Assembly (NCBI GenBank): GCA_038521345.1
Contig: JBCBKU010000014.1
Span: 20,842-84,841 of the forward strand
Reading direction: 5' to 3'
Length of the DNA: 64,000 nt
Source: JBCBKU01 sp038521345
GTDB taxonomy: Bacteria; Pseudomonadota; Alphaproteobacteria; Rhodobacterales; Rhodobacteraceae
Part shown: positions 1 through 8,432 of the stretch, in pieces
Layout: each line of letters begins with the position of its first letter
Numbering within the stretch: the first letter of the stretch is position 1
Program-made: the position numbers and the translations under genes
Notes under the pieces: model-generated
Seen by the model: the letters and a program-made list of their open reading frames with translations, nothing else
Database searches by the model: none
Told to the model about the DNA's origin: nothing

Positions 1-239
1 TTATGGCAAAAGTTGGGCAGTTGTTGGCGAACGCTGGAGACTGTCTCTGGAACCGTCGGCATACCCCGCGTTCCTGCGGGCTTTGTTCGGACATGTCGAA
101 CAATGCAACCCTCTAGCGAGCATCCGAAGACCTCGAGGCTGATCCGTTAACTTCTGGATCGGCGGCGCCGGCAAGCCCACGTCGCGCTCGATTCGTCTGA
201 GCTCTCGACTTCTTTCGTCCGCGCCCGAATACTACCGAG
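1..239. other. Intergenic region upstream of dnaG
   Basis: I see no convincing gene here. A 5-bp GC hairpin (CCCGC at 65-69, GCGGG at 76-80) followed by a short T-rich stretch (82-87) may be a weak terminator of a gene to the left of the window. No clear -35/-10 pair for dnaG is visible. Confidence 0.35.
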
Positions 240-2165
240 ATGAGTCTCCCACCCGGATTTCTGGATGAACTGCGCACGCGGCTGTCGCTCGGGCAGGTGG
301 TCGGTCGAAAGGTCGCCTGGGACCCGCGGAAATCGAACCAAAGCAAGGGCGATCTTTGGGCACCGTGCCCGTTTCATCAGGAGAAGACCGCGTCTTTCCA
401 CGTCGATGATCGGAAGGGCTATTATTATTGCTTCGGCTGCCATGCAAAGGGCGACGCGATCTCGTTCGTCCGCGAGACCGAGAACGTCGGCTTCATGGAA
501 GCGGTCGAAATCCTCGCAGGTGAGGCCGGCCTGCCAATGCCTGCCCGGGATCCGAAAGCGCAGGAAAAGGCCGATCGACGAAGCCAGTTGATCGAAGTGA
601 TGGAACAGGCTGTGCAGTTCTATCGGCTGCAACTGAAAACCGCCGCCGGCGCCGAAGCGCGCGCCTACCTGGCCGACCGGCGTGGCCTGGACGACGGGGC
701 GTGTAACCGTTGGGACATCGGCTTTGCGCCGCCGTCGTGGCAAGCCTTGTGGGACCATCTTCGCGGCAAGGGCGTTGCAGAAGATCTTATCCTTGGGGCG
801 GGCCTCGCGAAGGAATCCACAAAGGGCCGTGACCCATACGATACGTTTCGCAACCGTATTCTCTTTCCGATACGAGACGGGCGGGGCCGCGCCATCGCCT
901 TCGGTGGCCGGGCGATGGATCCCGATGACACGGCCAAATACCTGAACTCTCCTGAGACCGAGATCTTCGACAAGGGGCGCACCTTGTTCAACATGGCGCG
1001 GGCGCGCGAAGCGTCCGGACGCGACGCCACGCTTGTCGTTGCCGAGGGCTACATGGATGTTATTGCTCTTGCCGAGGCTGGGTTCCCGGCTGCAGTGGCA
1101 CCTCTCGGAACGGCGATCACCGAAGCGCAACTCGAGCTCTTGTGGCGTCTTCATCCGGAACCCGTCGTGGCCCTTGATGGCGACAAGGCAGGTCTACGTG
1201 CCGCGGAACGCCTGATTGATCTTGCCTTGCCGCTGGTTGGCCCGGGGCGGGCTTTGCGCTTTGTGGTTCTGCCCGAAGGCAAGGATCCCGATGATCTGAT
1301 CCGGGACGGCGGAGCGTCGGCGATGACCCGTGTCCTTGAAGAGGCCCAGCCGCTCGTGAAGCTGCTTTGGCGGCGAGAGACGGAGGGAAAGGTCTTCGAC
1401 AGCCCCGAGCGGCGCGCAGCTCTCGACGCGGCCCTGCGCACGGCAATCGGGAAAATCCCGGATCAAGGTCTTCGTACGCATTATGGCGAAGAAATCCGAC
1501 AGCTTCGTCGCGTGCTCTTTGGACAAGGACAGTTTCAGCCCGGTGGCGGAGGCCAACGAACATGGAAACCCAAGGGGCCGGACGGAGCCCGTGCGGCAAC
1601 CCGCGGCTCGGCGCTTGCGCTTGAAGGGTTCGACGGCGATCAGGTGGCCGAAGCGGCGATCCTTGCGACCCTAGCCCATCACCCGGATCTTCTTGCGCAG
1701 TTTGCCGAAGATCTGGACCGGCTGGACTGCGCACCGCCGCACCATCGCGCCGTCCGGGACGCGCTTTTGGTTCGGGCGGCGGGAGGTACCGCAGATATCC
1801 CAGGCGAGGCACTTGAAAAACTAATGGCAACGCGCCATGTGCGCATCGCGCCTGCCCTTCGGGTCAACGCTCCCGAAGACATCGCGGTAATGACGATCAA
1901 CGAAGCTTTGCAAAAGCTCCTGACGCGGCGCGGGCATGTCCGGGAAGTCGAGGACGCGATCGCCGATATCGAGGCGCTTGCGGATGAAGGTCTGACGTGG
2001 CGGCTGGCCCAGTCGGTCGATGCCAAGGCCCGTGCTGAGCGCGGGTTAACGGACGACCGGGTTGAATACGAGACGGGACCGAACGGTGCCCGAATCAGGC
2101 GGGACGAGAAAGGAGCATTGGAAGCGCTTCTGAACCGGCTCGACAGTATAATAAAGCGGGACTAG
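240..2165 (+). CDS. dnaG: DNA primase DnaG
   Basis: Synthesises RNA primers for replication, working with the replicative helicase at the fork. The 641-residue protein has the usual order: an N-terminal CHC2 zinc ribbon (CPFH near residue 42, then CFGCHAKGD), a TOPRIM core with the acidic motifs VVAEGYMD and DGDKAG (about residues 265-315), and a less conserved C-terminal helicase-binding region. The length suits the family. The ATG at 240 places the conserved N-terminus (PPGFLDELR) directly after the start, although no strong ribosome-binding site precedes it. rpoD follows on the same strand, as in the classical macromolecular synthesis operon. Confidence 0.97.
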   Translation: MSLPPGFLDELRTRLSLGQVVGRKVAWDPRKSNQSKGDLWAPCPFHQEKTASFHVDDRKGYYYCFGCHAKGDAISFVRETENVGFMEAVEILAGEAGLPMPARDPKAQEKADRRSQLIEVMEQAVQFYRLQLKTAAGAEARAYLADRRGLDDGACNRWDIGFAPPSWQALWDHLRGKGVAEDLILGAGLAKESTKGRDPYDTFRNRILFPIRDGRGRAIAFGGRAMDPDDTAKYLNSPETEIFDKGRTLFNMARAREASGRDATLVVAEGYMDVIALAEAGFPAAVAPLGTAITEAQLELLWRLHPEPVVALDGDKAGLRAAERLIDLALPLVGPGRALRFVVLPEGKDPDDLIRDGGASAMTRVLEEAQPLVKLLWRRETEGKVFDSPERRAALDAALRTAIGKIPDQGLRTHYGEEIRQLRRVLFGQGQFQPGGGGQRTWKPKGPDGARAATRGSALALEGFDGDQVAEAAILATLAHHPDLLAQFAEDLDRLDCAPPHHRAVRDALLVRAAGGTADIPGEALEKLMATRHVRIAPALRVNAPEDIAVMTINEALQKLLTRRGHVREVEDAIADIEALADEGLTWRLAQSVDAKARAERGLTDDRVEYETGPNGARIRRDEKGALEALLNRLDSIIKRD

Positions 2166-2187
2166 ATCCCGCGTCGAAGCACCACAT

Positions 2188-2259
2188 CCCTTGGAAATCA
2201 AGGGTCCACGGGTTGCGATCCGTCAAATCGCACTAAATGATTCGTTACAGAGCGAATCA
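2188..2259 (+). other. Three tandem hairpins in the dnaG-rpoD spacer
   Basis: Three perfect inverted repeats lie in a row: CCCTTG/CAAGGG (2188-2204, 5-nt loop), TGCGAT/ATCGCA (2214-2232, 7-nt loop) and TGATTCG/CGAATCA (2238-2259, 8-nt loop). They end 8 nt before the rpoD ribosome-binding site AAAGGAG (2268-2274). None has a U-run, so processing or translational control is likelier than termination. Function is inferred. Confidence 0.55.
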
Positions 2260-2280
2260 GCCCCTCCAAAGGAGCATTGC

Positions 2281-4266
2281 ATGGCCGCTAAGGACACGAC
2301 GGACGAGCAGAAGACCGAAGATCAGGACAGCGAAGTCATGCTCGACATGAGCCAGACAGCGGTCAAGAAGATGATCGGCGAGGCCCGTGAACGGGGATAC
2401 ATCACGTACGATCAGCTGAACCAGGTTCTGCCGCCGGAACAGGTGTCCTCGGAACAGATTGAAGACGTGATGTCGATGCTTTCGGAAATGGGCATCAACG
2501 TCATTGAAGACGAAGAGAGCGAGGAAGAAGAGAAAGGATCGACCGAAGTCGTCGAGACCTCGACTTCCCGCGAAGTGACGGTCGCGGCATCCGAACAGGA
2601 AAAACTCGATCGCACAGACGACCCGGTACGCATGTATCTGCGCGAAATGGGGTCGGTCGAGCTCCTGTCTCGCGAAGGCGAAATCGCAATCGCCAAGCGT
2701 ATCGAAGCTGGACGCAATACGATGATCGCCGGGCTTTGCGAAAGCCCGCTGACATTCCAGGCGATCACCATCTGGCGCGACGAACTTCTGAACGAAGACA
2801 TCCTACTCCGAGACGTGATCGATCTTGAGACGACCTTCGGCGACCAGATGGATGAGGAAGGCGAAGGCGAGCCCGTCGTCGACGGACTTGGTGTCGAGGC
2901 CACACCCGAGTCCAAGACAGAGGAAGAGCCTGAACTGGACGCCGACGGCAATCCGATTGCCAAAGACGACGATGAGGACGACGACGAGCAGGCGAACATG
3001 TCGCTTGCCGCGATGGAGGCTGTTCTAAAGCCCCGTGTCCTCGAAACGCTTGACCGGATCGCGAATGATTATGCGCGTCTCTCCGAGATGCAGGACCAGC
3101 GGATGTCGGCCACGCTTAACGAGGACGGATCGTTCTCTGAGGGTGAAGAAGCGACCTACCAGGAACTGCGCTCAGAGATCGTTGAACTGGTAAATGAGCT
3201 GCACCTTCACAACGCGCGGATCGAGGCGCTGATTGACCAGCTTTATGGAATCAACCGCCGGATCATGTCGATTGACTCGAACATGGTGAAGCTCGCCGAT
3301 CAGGCACGCATCAACCGCCGCGAGTTCATCGACGAGTACCGCGGATACGAACTGGACCCGACCTGGCTGGAGCGGATGAGCGAAAAGTCGGGCCGCGGCT
3401 GGCAGAGCTTTGTGGACCGGTCGTCTGAAAAAGTGGCTTTGCTTCGCACCGAGATGGCTCAAGTGGGCCAGTATGTCGGCGTCGATATCGGCGAGTTCCG
3501 CCGCATCGTTCAACAGGTGCAGAAGGGCGAGAAGGAGGCCCGCCAGGCCAAGAAAGAGATGGTCGAGGCGAACCTGCGTCTCGTGATCTCCATCGCCAAG
3601 AAATACACGAACCGCGGCCTGCAATTCCTTGATCTTATTCAGGAAGGCAACATCGGCCTCATGAAGGCCGTGGACAAGTTCGAGTATCGCCGCGGCTACA
3701 AGTTCTCGACCTATGCGACGTGGTGGATCCGTCAGGCGATCACCCGATCGATCGCGGACCAAGCCCGTACGATCCGGATCCCGGTCCATATGATTGAAAC
3801 GATCAACAAACTCGTCCGGACCGGTCGCCAGATGCTGCACGAGATCGGCCGCGAACCGACGCCGGAAGAGCTGGCCGAAAAGCTGCAGATGCCGCTGGAG
3901 AAGGTCCGCAAGGTGATGAAGATCGCCAAGGAACCAATCAGCCTCGAGACGCCCATCGGCGACGAGGAAGACAGCCAGCTTGGCGATTTCATCGAAGACA
4001 AAAACGCGGTCCTGCCGCTCGACAGCGCCATTCAGGAGAACCTGAAGGAAACGACAACGCGGGTGCTCTCCTCGCTGACGCCCCGGGAAGAGCGCGTGTT
4101 GCGCATGCGGTTCGGGATCGGCATGAATACCGACCATACGCTTGAAGAGGTGGGTCAGCAGTTCAGCGTGACGCGGGAACGGATCCGCCAGATCGAGGCC
4201 AAGGCGCTTCGTAAGCTGAAGCATCCCAGTCGGTCGCGGAAGCTGCGGAGTTTCCTCGACCAATAG
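2281..4266 (+). CDS. rpoD: RNA polymerase primary sigma factor RpoD
   Basis: Housekeeping sigma-70 factor directing RNA polymerase to vegetative promoters. The start is the ATG at 2281 preceded by AAAGGAG at 2268-2274; upstream in-frame codons are not needed. The protein is 661 residues. Region 1.1 is N-terminal, followed by region 1.2 (DPVRMYLREMG), a long acidic non-conserved insert rich in Asp/Glu (about residues 180-240), region 2 (RLVISIAKKYTNRGLQFLDL and the YATWWIRQAI core-binding/-10 segment), region 3 and region 4 with the helix-turn-helix (TLEEVGQQFSVTRERIRQIE). It lies directly downstream of dnaG. Confidence 0.98.
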   Translation: MAAKDTTDEQKTEDQDSEVMLDMSQTAVKKMIGEARERGYITYDQLNQVLPPEQVSSEQIEDVMSMLSEMGINVIEDEESEEEEKGSTEVVETSTSREVTVAASEQEKLDRTDDPVRMYLREMGSVELLSREGEIAIAKRIEAGRNTMIAGLCESPLTFQAITIWRDELLNEDILLRDVIDLETTFGDQMDEEGEGEPVVDGLGVEATPESKTEEEPELDADGNPIAKDDDEDDDEQANMSLAAMEAVLKPRVLETLDRIANDYARLSEMQDQRMSATLNEDGSFSEGEEATYQELRSEIVELVNELHLHNARIEALIDQLYGINRRIMSIDSNMVKLADQARINRREFIDEYRGYELDPTWLERMSEKSGRGWQSFVDRSSEKVALLRTEMAQVGQYVGVDIGEFRRIVQQVQKGEKEARQAKKEMVEANLRLVISIAKKYTNRGLQFLDLIQEGNIGLMKAVDKFEYRRGYKFSTYATWWIRQAITRSIADQARTIRIPVHMIETINKLVRTGRQMLHEIGREPTPEELAEKLQMPLEKVRKVMKIAKEPISLETPIGDEEDSQLGDFIEDKNAVLPLDSAIQENLKETTTRVLSSLTPREERVLRMRFGIGMNTDHTLEEVGQQFSVTRERIRQIEAKALRKLKHPSRSRKLRSFLDQ

Positions 4267-4278
4267 AGGCCGTCGGGT

Positions 4279-4302
4279 CCTTGCCACATCCATGTGGCGA
4301 GG
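4279..4302 (+). other. Hairpin after rpoD
   Basis: A 10-bp stem (4279-4288 with 4293-4302, one T-G pair, core GCCACA/TGTGGC) encloses a 4-nt loop. It lies 12 nt past the rpoD stop and before the HlyU-like gene. There is no T-run, so it may stabilise or process the 3' end rather than terminate. Confidence 0.5.
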
Positions 4303-4334
4303 ATCGCGTGTCGGCGAAAGAACGGAAGCATGCC

Positions 4335-4604
4335 ATGTCCCTTTTTTCCCGCCTTTTCGGTGGTGGTTCGCAAGAGCCTGATCCACCGGAATCCTACGAG
4401 GGGTTCACCATCACGCCCGAGCCGATAAAGGATGGAAACCACTTCCGTATCGCGGCGCGGATCGAGAAAGAGGTGGCCGGCCAGCTGAAGTCGCACCACC
4501 TAATCCGGGCCGATACCCTCGAGAGTCATGAGGCGGCGAAGGCCGCTTCGCTTGGCAAGGCCCGGCAGGTCATCGACGAGCAGGGCGAAAGGCTCTTCGA
4601 CTAG
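4335..4604 (+). CDS. HlyU-family protein
   Basis: An 89-residue protein resembling the HlyU family. These proteins are named after a Vibrio haemolysin activator, but the alphaproteobacterial members are of unknown role and may not bind DNA. The ATG at 4335 gives the typical start MSLFSRLFGGG, followed by an acidic Pro-rich stretch and the compact domain with YEGFTITPEPIKDG and FRIAARIEKE. An in-frame start at 4281 would add unrelated residues and overlap the post-rpoD hairpin, so it was not used. It could be co-transcribed with rpoD. Function is not established. Confidence 0.8.
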   Translation: MSLFSRLFGGGSQEPDPPESYEGFTITPEPIKDGNHFRIAARIEKEVAGQLKSHHLIRADTLESHEAAKAASLGKARQVIDEQGERLFD

Positions 4605-4672
4605 CGCTGGCTTCCCGGGTCTGGGCCGATCCGCCGTTTTCGGGTACACTGCACGAAAAGCGGAGGACCCCA

Positions 4673-5203
4673 ATGCGTATCCTGAAATGGATTCTGGGCC
4701 TGATCGCCCTACTCGCCGTCGTGTTTGTCGCCGGCGCGTACCTTCTTCCGAGAAATGTCGAGGTGGCCCGCTCGATCGAGATCAACGCCACCGCAGACGA
4801 CGTTTTCCCACATGTGAATGCGCTGCAGGCGGCCGAGAACTGGTCACCGTGGCTTGGACGGGACCCGGAAGTGCAACTTACTTATTCCGGGCCCGAGGCC
4901 GGTGTCGGGAACAAGCTCGAATGGATGTCTGAGCACCCGCAGGTGGGCAACGGCACCCAGGAAATCATTGGTTCCGAACCCGGAAAGTCCGTGACATCGG
5001 CGCTCGACTTCGGGCCGATGGGGCAGGCGACAGCCAGGTTCGATCTGGCTGAGGCATCGGGCGTCACCACGGTAACCTGGGGCTTTCAGAGCGACATGGG
5101 TATGAACCCGATGGGGCGCTGGATGGGGCTGATGATGGACAGTTGGGTCGGCGGAGACTACGAGGCCGGTCTCGCGAATCTCAAGGCGCTTGTCGAGGGT
5201 TGA
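4673..5203 (+). CDS. SRPBCC-family membrane-anchored protein
   Basis: A 176-residue protein with one N-terminal hydrophobic segment (ILGLIALLAVVFVAGAYLL, about residues 7-25) followed by a START/Bet v1-like SRPBCC domain, a fold that binds hydrophobic ligands. The family signature is a β-strand with RSIEINATADDVFPHVN followed by the NWSPW segment. GGAGGA at 4662-4667 precedes the ATG, and an imperfect 9-bp hairpin (4634-4642 with 4654-4663) abuts that ribosome-binding site. Ligand and role are unknown; polyketide-cyclase annotations of this family are generic. Confidence 0.8.
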   Translation: MRILKWILGLIALLAVVFVAGAYLLPRNVEVARSIEINATADDVFPHVNALQAAENWSPWLGRDPEVQLTYSGPEAGVGNKLEWMSEHPQVGNGTQEIIGSEPGKSVTSALDFGPMGQATARFDLAEASGVTTVTWGFQSDMGMNPMGRWMGLMMDSWVGGDYEAGLANLKALVEG

Positions 5204-5236
5204 CCGCGGCCCGGAGGTAACGCACGTCCCCTGGCC

Positions 5237-5800
5237 ATGCGGCCCCGTTTTACACTTACTGTCGCCACGTCGTCGGATGGGTATATTGCGCGGCGCCCAG
5301 ACGAACCGCCACAGGCATGGGCCTCGGCGGAGGAACAGGCGCTGTTTTTTCAAGATGTCGAGGCGACGGATTGGGCCATCATGGGACGGAACACGCACGA
5401 GGCGGCAGACAGGCCGGACCGCCGCCGGATCGTGTTTTCAACAACTGTCCGCGGATTTCGGCGGCCAACGCAATTGTGGCTAGATCCCACGATGCTGGAT
5501 CCAGCGGATCTTGCGCGTGACGTGGCCCATCTTCGTCCGCTGCATCATGGCCTTATTCTTGGTGGGACCCGTGTTCATGACTGGTTCCTTGACCGGCAGG
5601 CGATCCACAAGGTGCACCTTACAATCGAACCCATCGCCTTCGGGGATGGGCTGCCGGTCTTCTCAGATCAGGTGAGCCGGGACCCCGTGACTGTGTTTGC
5701 CAAGGCTGGTTTCGAGATATCTTCGGAGACTTCGCTTAATTCAGTCGGTACACGGTACATCGTGCTCTATCCCCAGGCGGGCGGCTCGGTCTCAGGTTGA
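5237..5800 (+). CDS. Dihydrofolate reductase / RibD C-terminal domain-family protein
   Basis: A 187-residue protein with the NADPH-dependent reductase fold shared by dihydrofolate reductases and the RibD C-terminal domain. Visible features are the opening strand FTLTVATSSDGYIAR, the WAIMGRNTHE segment and the nucleotide-binding LILGGTRVHDWFL. The substrate cannot be assigned; it is not an obvious FolA, and a complete ribD lies 2 kb downstream. Its 3' end overlaps the convergent VOC-family gene by 34 bp. Confidence 0.78.
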   Translation: MRPRFTLTVATSSDGYIARRPDEPPQAWASAEEQALFFQDVEATDWAIMGRNTHEAADRPDRRRIVFSTTVRGFRRPTQLWLDPTMLDPADLARDVAHLRPLHHGLILGGTRVHDWFLDRQAIHKVHLTIEPIAFGDGLPVFSDQVSRDPVTVFAKAGFEISSETSLNSVGTRYIVLYPQAGGSVSG

Positions 5801-6153
5801 TATGAACCGAAGGTCCATTCGTGCCCTGCCGGATCTTTCATCCGGAACCGCCGCGTGCCCCATTCTGTGTCTTCGGGGGGATAGACGATCGTGGCGCCGC
5901 CCGCGACCGCACGGGCGTGCTGCGCGTCCACGTCCTCGATCACCAGATAAAGCCCCGGCGATCCCTTCGGCAGGTCTGCCGTTCCCATCAGCAATACGGA
6001 GTTCCCATACCGCAACTCCGCATGAACAAGCGCGCCATCTTCGCCGTATTGCGAAAAGTTCTCGGTAAAGCCGAGAACGCCGGTCAAGAATTCAATGGCG
6101 GCTTTGCCGTCAGTATAGCTGATATACGGAACGATTGATGGTTTGTCTGACAT
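5767..6153 (-). CDS. VOC-family (glyoxalase/bleomycin-resistance-like) protein
   Basis: A 128-residue protein of the vicinal oxygen chelate superfamily. The paired βαβββ modules are recognisable in VPYISYTDGKAAIEFL near the start and the closing FRMKDPAGHEWTFGSY, where the C-terminal metal-ligand segment normally sits. The start at 6153 gives MSDKP; an upstream in-frame codon would add 15 unlike residues. Members of this PhnB-like subgroup often have unknown substrates. It converges on, and overlaps by 34 bp, the reductase-fold gene, and diverges from yjbQ. Confidence 0.82.
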   Translation of the reverse strand: MSDKPSIVPYISYTDGKAAIEFLTGVLGFTENFSQYGEDGALVHAELRYGNSVLLMGTADLPKGSPGLYLVIEDVDAQHARAVAGGATIVYPPEDTEWGTRRFRMKDPAGHEWTFGSYQPETEPPAWG

Positions 6154-6212
6154 CGCCGGAGCCTTCGCAAAGTTCGGAGTGATCTTACATCGACGCACTT
6201 GCCCCGGCCGCT

Positions 6213-6647
6213 ATGATGAACCGCGACATGCAGACGCAGTTTGAAATCCAGACCCAAGGCCCGGGATTGATCGAATTCACCCGGGAAGTTGAACGGTGGG
6301 TGGCCGCGGCGGAGGTCGACACCGGCCTCTTGACACTCTTCGTGCGCCACACCTCTGCTTCGCTCCTGATCCAGGAAAACGCAGACCCGGACGTGCGACG
6401 GGATCTTGTGGAGTTCTTCCACCGCCTCGCGCCACCGGCCGACACGCCCGAAATGTCATGGTTAACCCATATACTGGAGGGACCGGATGACATGCCGGCT
6501 CATATAAAGGCGGCGGTGCTGCCGGTCAGTCTGCAAGTCCCGGTAACCGGCGGGCGACTTGGTCTTGGAACGTGGCAGGGCATCTATCTGGTCGAACACC
6601 GGGCGCGTCCGCATCGCAGGTCAGTGTCCGCACATCTGGCTCGGTGA
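6213..6647 (+). CDS. yjbQ: YjbQ-family protein (UPF0047)
   Basis: A 144-residue member of the YjbQ/UPF0047 family. Members show weak secondary thiamine-phosphate synthase activity in E. coli, but the physiological role is unsettled. Conserved features are GLLTLFVRHTSASLLIQENAD, the DPDVRRDL segment, HI-LEGPDDMPAH and the C-terminal GTWQGIYLVEHR, which carry the metal-binding His/Asp residues. Two in-frame ATGs (6213 and 6228) are possible; the shorter gives MQTQFEIQTQ. The stretch to nrdR (6648-6858) holds a possible -10 (TATAGT at 6801) and no gene. Confidence 0.88.
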   Translation: MMNRDMQTQFEIQTQGPGLIEFTREVERWVAAAEVDTGLLTLFVRHTSASLLIQENADPDVRRDLVEFFHRLAPPADTPEMSWLTHILEGPDDMPAHIKAAVLPVSLQVPVTGGRLGLGTWQGIYLVEHRARPHRRSVSAHLAR

Positions 6648-6858
6648 CTTGGCCGCACGTCACTTGAGTCACTGCGGCTTTCGAAGGAAACGTGCTTGAG
6701 ACGGCCCCGCCGATGAAACCCGCAGCGCAAGCCCTAAAAAGGGTGCACCGCAAGATCAGGTAGAGCGATTTCACCCCTACCCAATCTTTCGCGGCTCTCC
6801 TATAGTGGCGGTGGGACGAAGGGGCAAAGACCCCACAGGCAGGATCGGAGGGGCAGGC

Positions 6859-7329
6859 ATGCGGTGCCCATTTTGCGGTAATATTGATACGCAGGTGAAG
6901 GATTCTCGTCCCGCGGAGGATCACGTCGCGATTCGGCGCAGGCGCTTCTGCCCGGCATGCGGCGGTCGTTTCACCACGTATGAGCGGGTTCAGCTGCGCG
7001 ACCTGATCGTCATCAAATCCACAGGCAAACGCGAGGAATTCGATCGCACCAAGCTGGAGCGTTCGATCAGGATCGCGATGCAGAAACGTCCAATCGAACC
7101 CGAACGTATCGATCAGATGATTTCCGGGATTGTTCGGCGGCTTGAATCCATGGGCGAGACAGACATTCCCTCGGCCACGATTGGCGAGATTGTCATGGAA
7201 AGTCTCGCCCGGATCGACACGGTTGCCTACGTGCGATTTGCCAGTGTTTACAAGAACTTCCAGGCTGCGGACGACTTTGAAGAGTTTGTCAGCGAATTGC
7301 GTCCGGCGGCCCAGGCCGAGGAAGAGTGA
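6859..7329 (+). CDS. nrdR: Transcriptional repressor NrdR
   Basis: Nucleotide-sensing repressor of ribonucleotide reductase genes. The 156-residue protein starts with MRCPFCG; the zinc ribbon is formed by the CPFCG pair and the CPACGGRFTTYER pair (residues about 3-40), followed by an ATP-cone (VIKSTGKREEFDRTKLERSI onward) that binds ATP/dATP. The ATG at 6859 is fixed by the conserved first residue; GGAGGGG lies upstream. Its stop overlaps the GTG start of ribD by 4 bp, so translation is coupled. Linkage of nrdR to rib genes is common in Alphaproteobacteria. Confidence 0.97.
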   Translation: MRCPFCGNIDTQVKDSRPAEDHVAIRRRRFCPACGGRFTTYERVQLRDLIVIKSTGKREEFDRTKLERSIRIAMQKRPIEPERIDQMISGIVRRLESMGETDIPSATIGEIVMESLARIDTVAYVRFASVYKNFQAADDFEEFVSELRPAAQAEEE

Positions 7330-8432
7330 CAGCGCAGACCGACGCGCGTTTCATGGCACTTGCTCTGGCGCTAGGGCGTCGGGGGCTCGGTCAAACATGG
7401 CCAAACCCGTCGGTCGGTTGCATCATCGTCTCAAATGGCCGCGTGGTGGGCCGCGGGGCCACGCGTCCTGGCGGTCGCCCTCACGCTGAGACCGAGGCGC
7501 TGGCCATGGCTGGATCCGCTGCGCGCGGCGCCAGCGCGTATGTTTCTCTCGAACCCTGCGCTCATCAGGGCCGCACGCCGCCTTGTGCCCGTGCGCTTAC
7601 CGATGCTGGTGTCGCGAGGGTGGTAACGGCTTTGCAGGACCCTGATCCCCGGACCGCCGGGCAGGGCCACGCGCATCTGACGTCGGCCGGAATTTCGGTG
7701 ACCACGGATATACTTAGCGATGTGGCTGCCGATGTTCATCGAGGCTTCTTGATGCGCGTGACCGAGGGTCGGCCATGGTTGACCCTGAAGCTCGCCACCA
7801 GCTTTGACGGGCGGATCGCGACGGCAACCGGTGACAGCCAGTGGATCACCGGCCCCGAAGCGCGCCGCGCAGTTCATGCCGAACGGGCCATGTATGACGC
7901 GGTTCTTGTTGGAGGCGGGACGGCGCGGGCCGATAACCCTCGCCTGACGGTCCGCGGGTTCGGCCCGATCCGCCAACCCGTCCGGATTGTTGCCTCAAGG
8001 CACGTGAACTTCCCAGGTGAGGCCTTGGCGGAAGGACTTCCCGATGCACCGCTCTGGATTTGTCATGGAGACCGGGACGGGGATCTGACAGAGACAGTTA
8101 GGGCCCGCTGGGATCGACCAGGTGCCCGGCTGTTCCCCGTTCAGGTTGGGCCGGGCGGCCAATTGGATCCCGCAGGTCTTTTGGCTGCTTTGGGGCAGGC
8201 GGGCCTGACGAGGGTCTTTTGCGAAGGTGGTGGTGCCTTGGCCGCGTCGCTCCTGCAGGCGGGGCTTGTCGATGAAATCGTGGGTTTCACCGCCGGCCTT
8301 GTTCTTGGCGCCGAGGGCCGGCCCGCGATCGGTGCGTTGGGTGTCGATACGCTTTCCGAGGCGCCTCGGTTCCGATTGCGCGACGTCACTCGATACGGTC
8401 CGGATGTGTGCCATCGCTGGCGTCGGAGCTAG
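7326..8432 (+). CDS. ribD: Bifunctional riboflavin biosynthesis protein RibD
   Basis: Catalyses two consecutive steps after GTP cyclohydrolase II: deamination of the diaminopyrimidine and NADPH-dependent reduction of the ribosyl side chain. The 368-residue protein has an N-terminal zinc deaminase domain (HAE, then PCAHQGRTPPC, residues about 45-85) and a C-terminal reductase domain (LKLATSFDGRIA near 147, GPEARR, then FCEGGGALAASLL). The GTG start at 7326 overlaps the nrdR stop (GTGA). The stop codon TAG interlocks with that of the convergent kpsC gene. The other rib genes resume 4.7 kb downstream, beyond a capsule module. Confidence 0.96.
   Translation: MTAQTDARFMALALALGRRGLGQTWPNPSVGCIIVSNGRVVGRGATRPGGRPHAETEALAMAGSAARGASAYVSLEPCAHQGRTPPCARALTDAGVARVVTALQDPDPRTAGQGHAHLTSAGISVTTDILSDVAADVHRGFLMRVTEGRPWLTLKLATSFDGRIATATGDSQWITGPEARRAVHAERAMYDAVLVGGGTARADNPRLTVRGFGPIRQPVRIVASRHVNFPGEALAEGLPDAPLWICHGDRDGDLTETVRARWDRPGARLFPVQVGPGGQLDPAGLLAALGQAGLTRVFCEGGGALAASLLQAGLVDEIVGFTAGLVLGAEGRPAIGALGVDTLSEAPRFRLRDVTRYGPDVCHRWRRS

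Noticed and set aside
147..1154. 335-codon minus-strand open frame across dnaG
   Set aside because: It overlaps the conserved zinc ribbon and TOPRIM coding of dnaG, so it is a shadow frame.
6648..6858. NrdR boxes or a small gene before nrdR
   Set aside because: No pair of NrdR-box-like palindromes and no ORF with a convincing ribosome-binding site were seen in this spacer.
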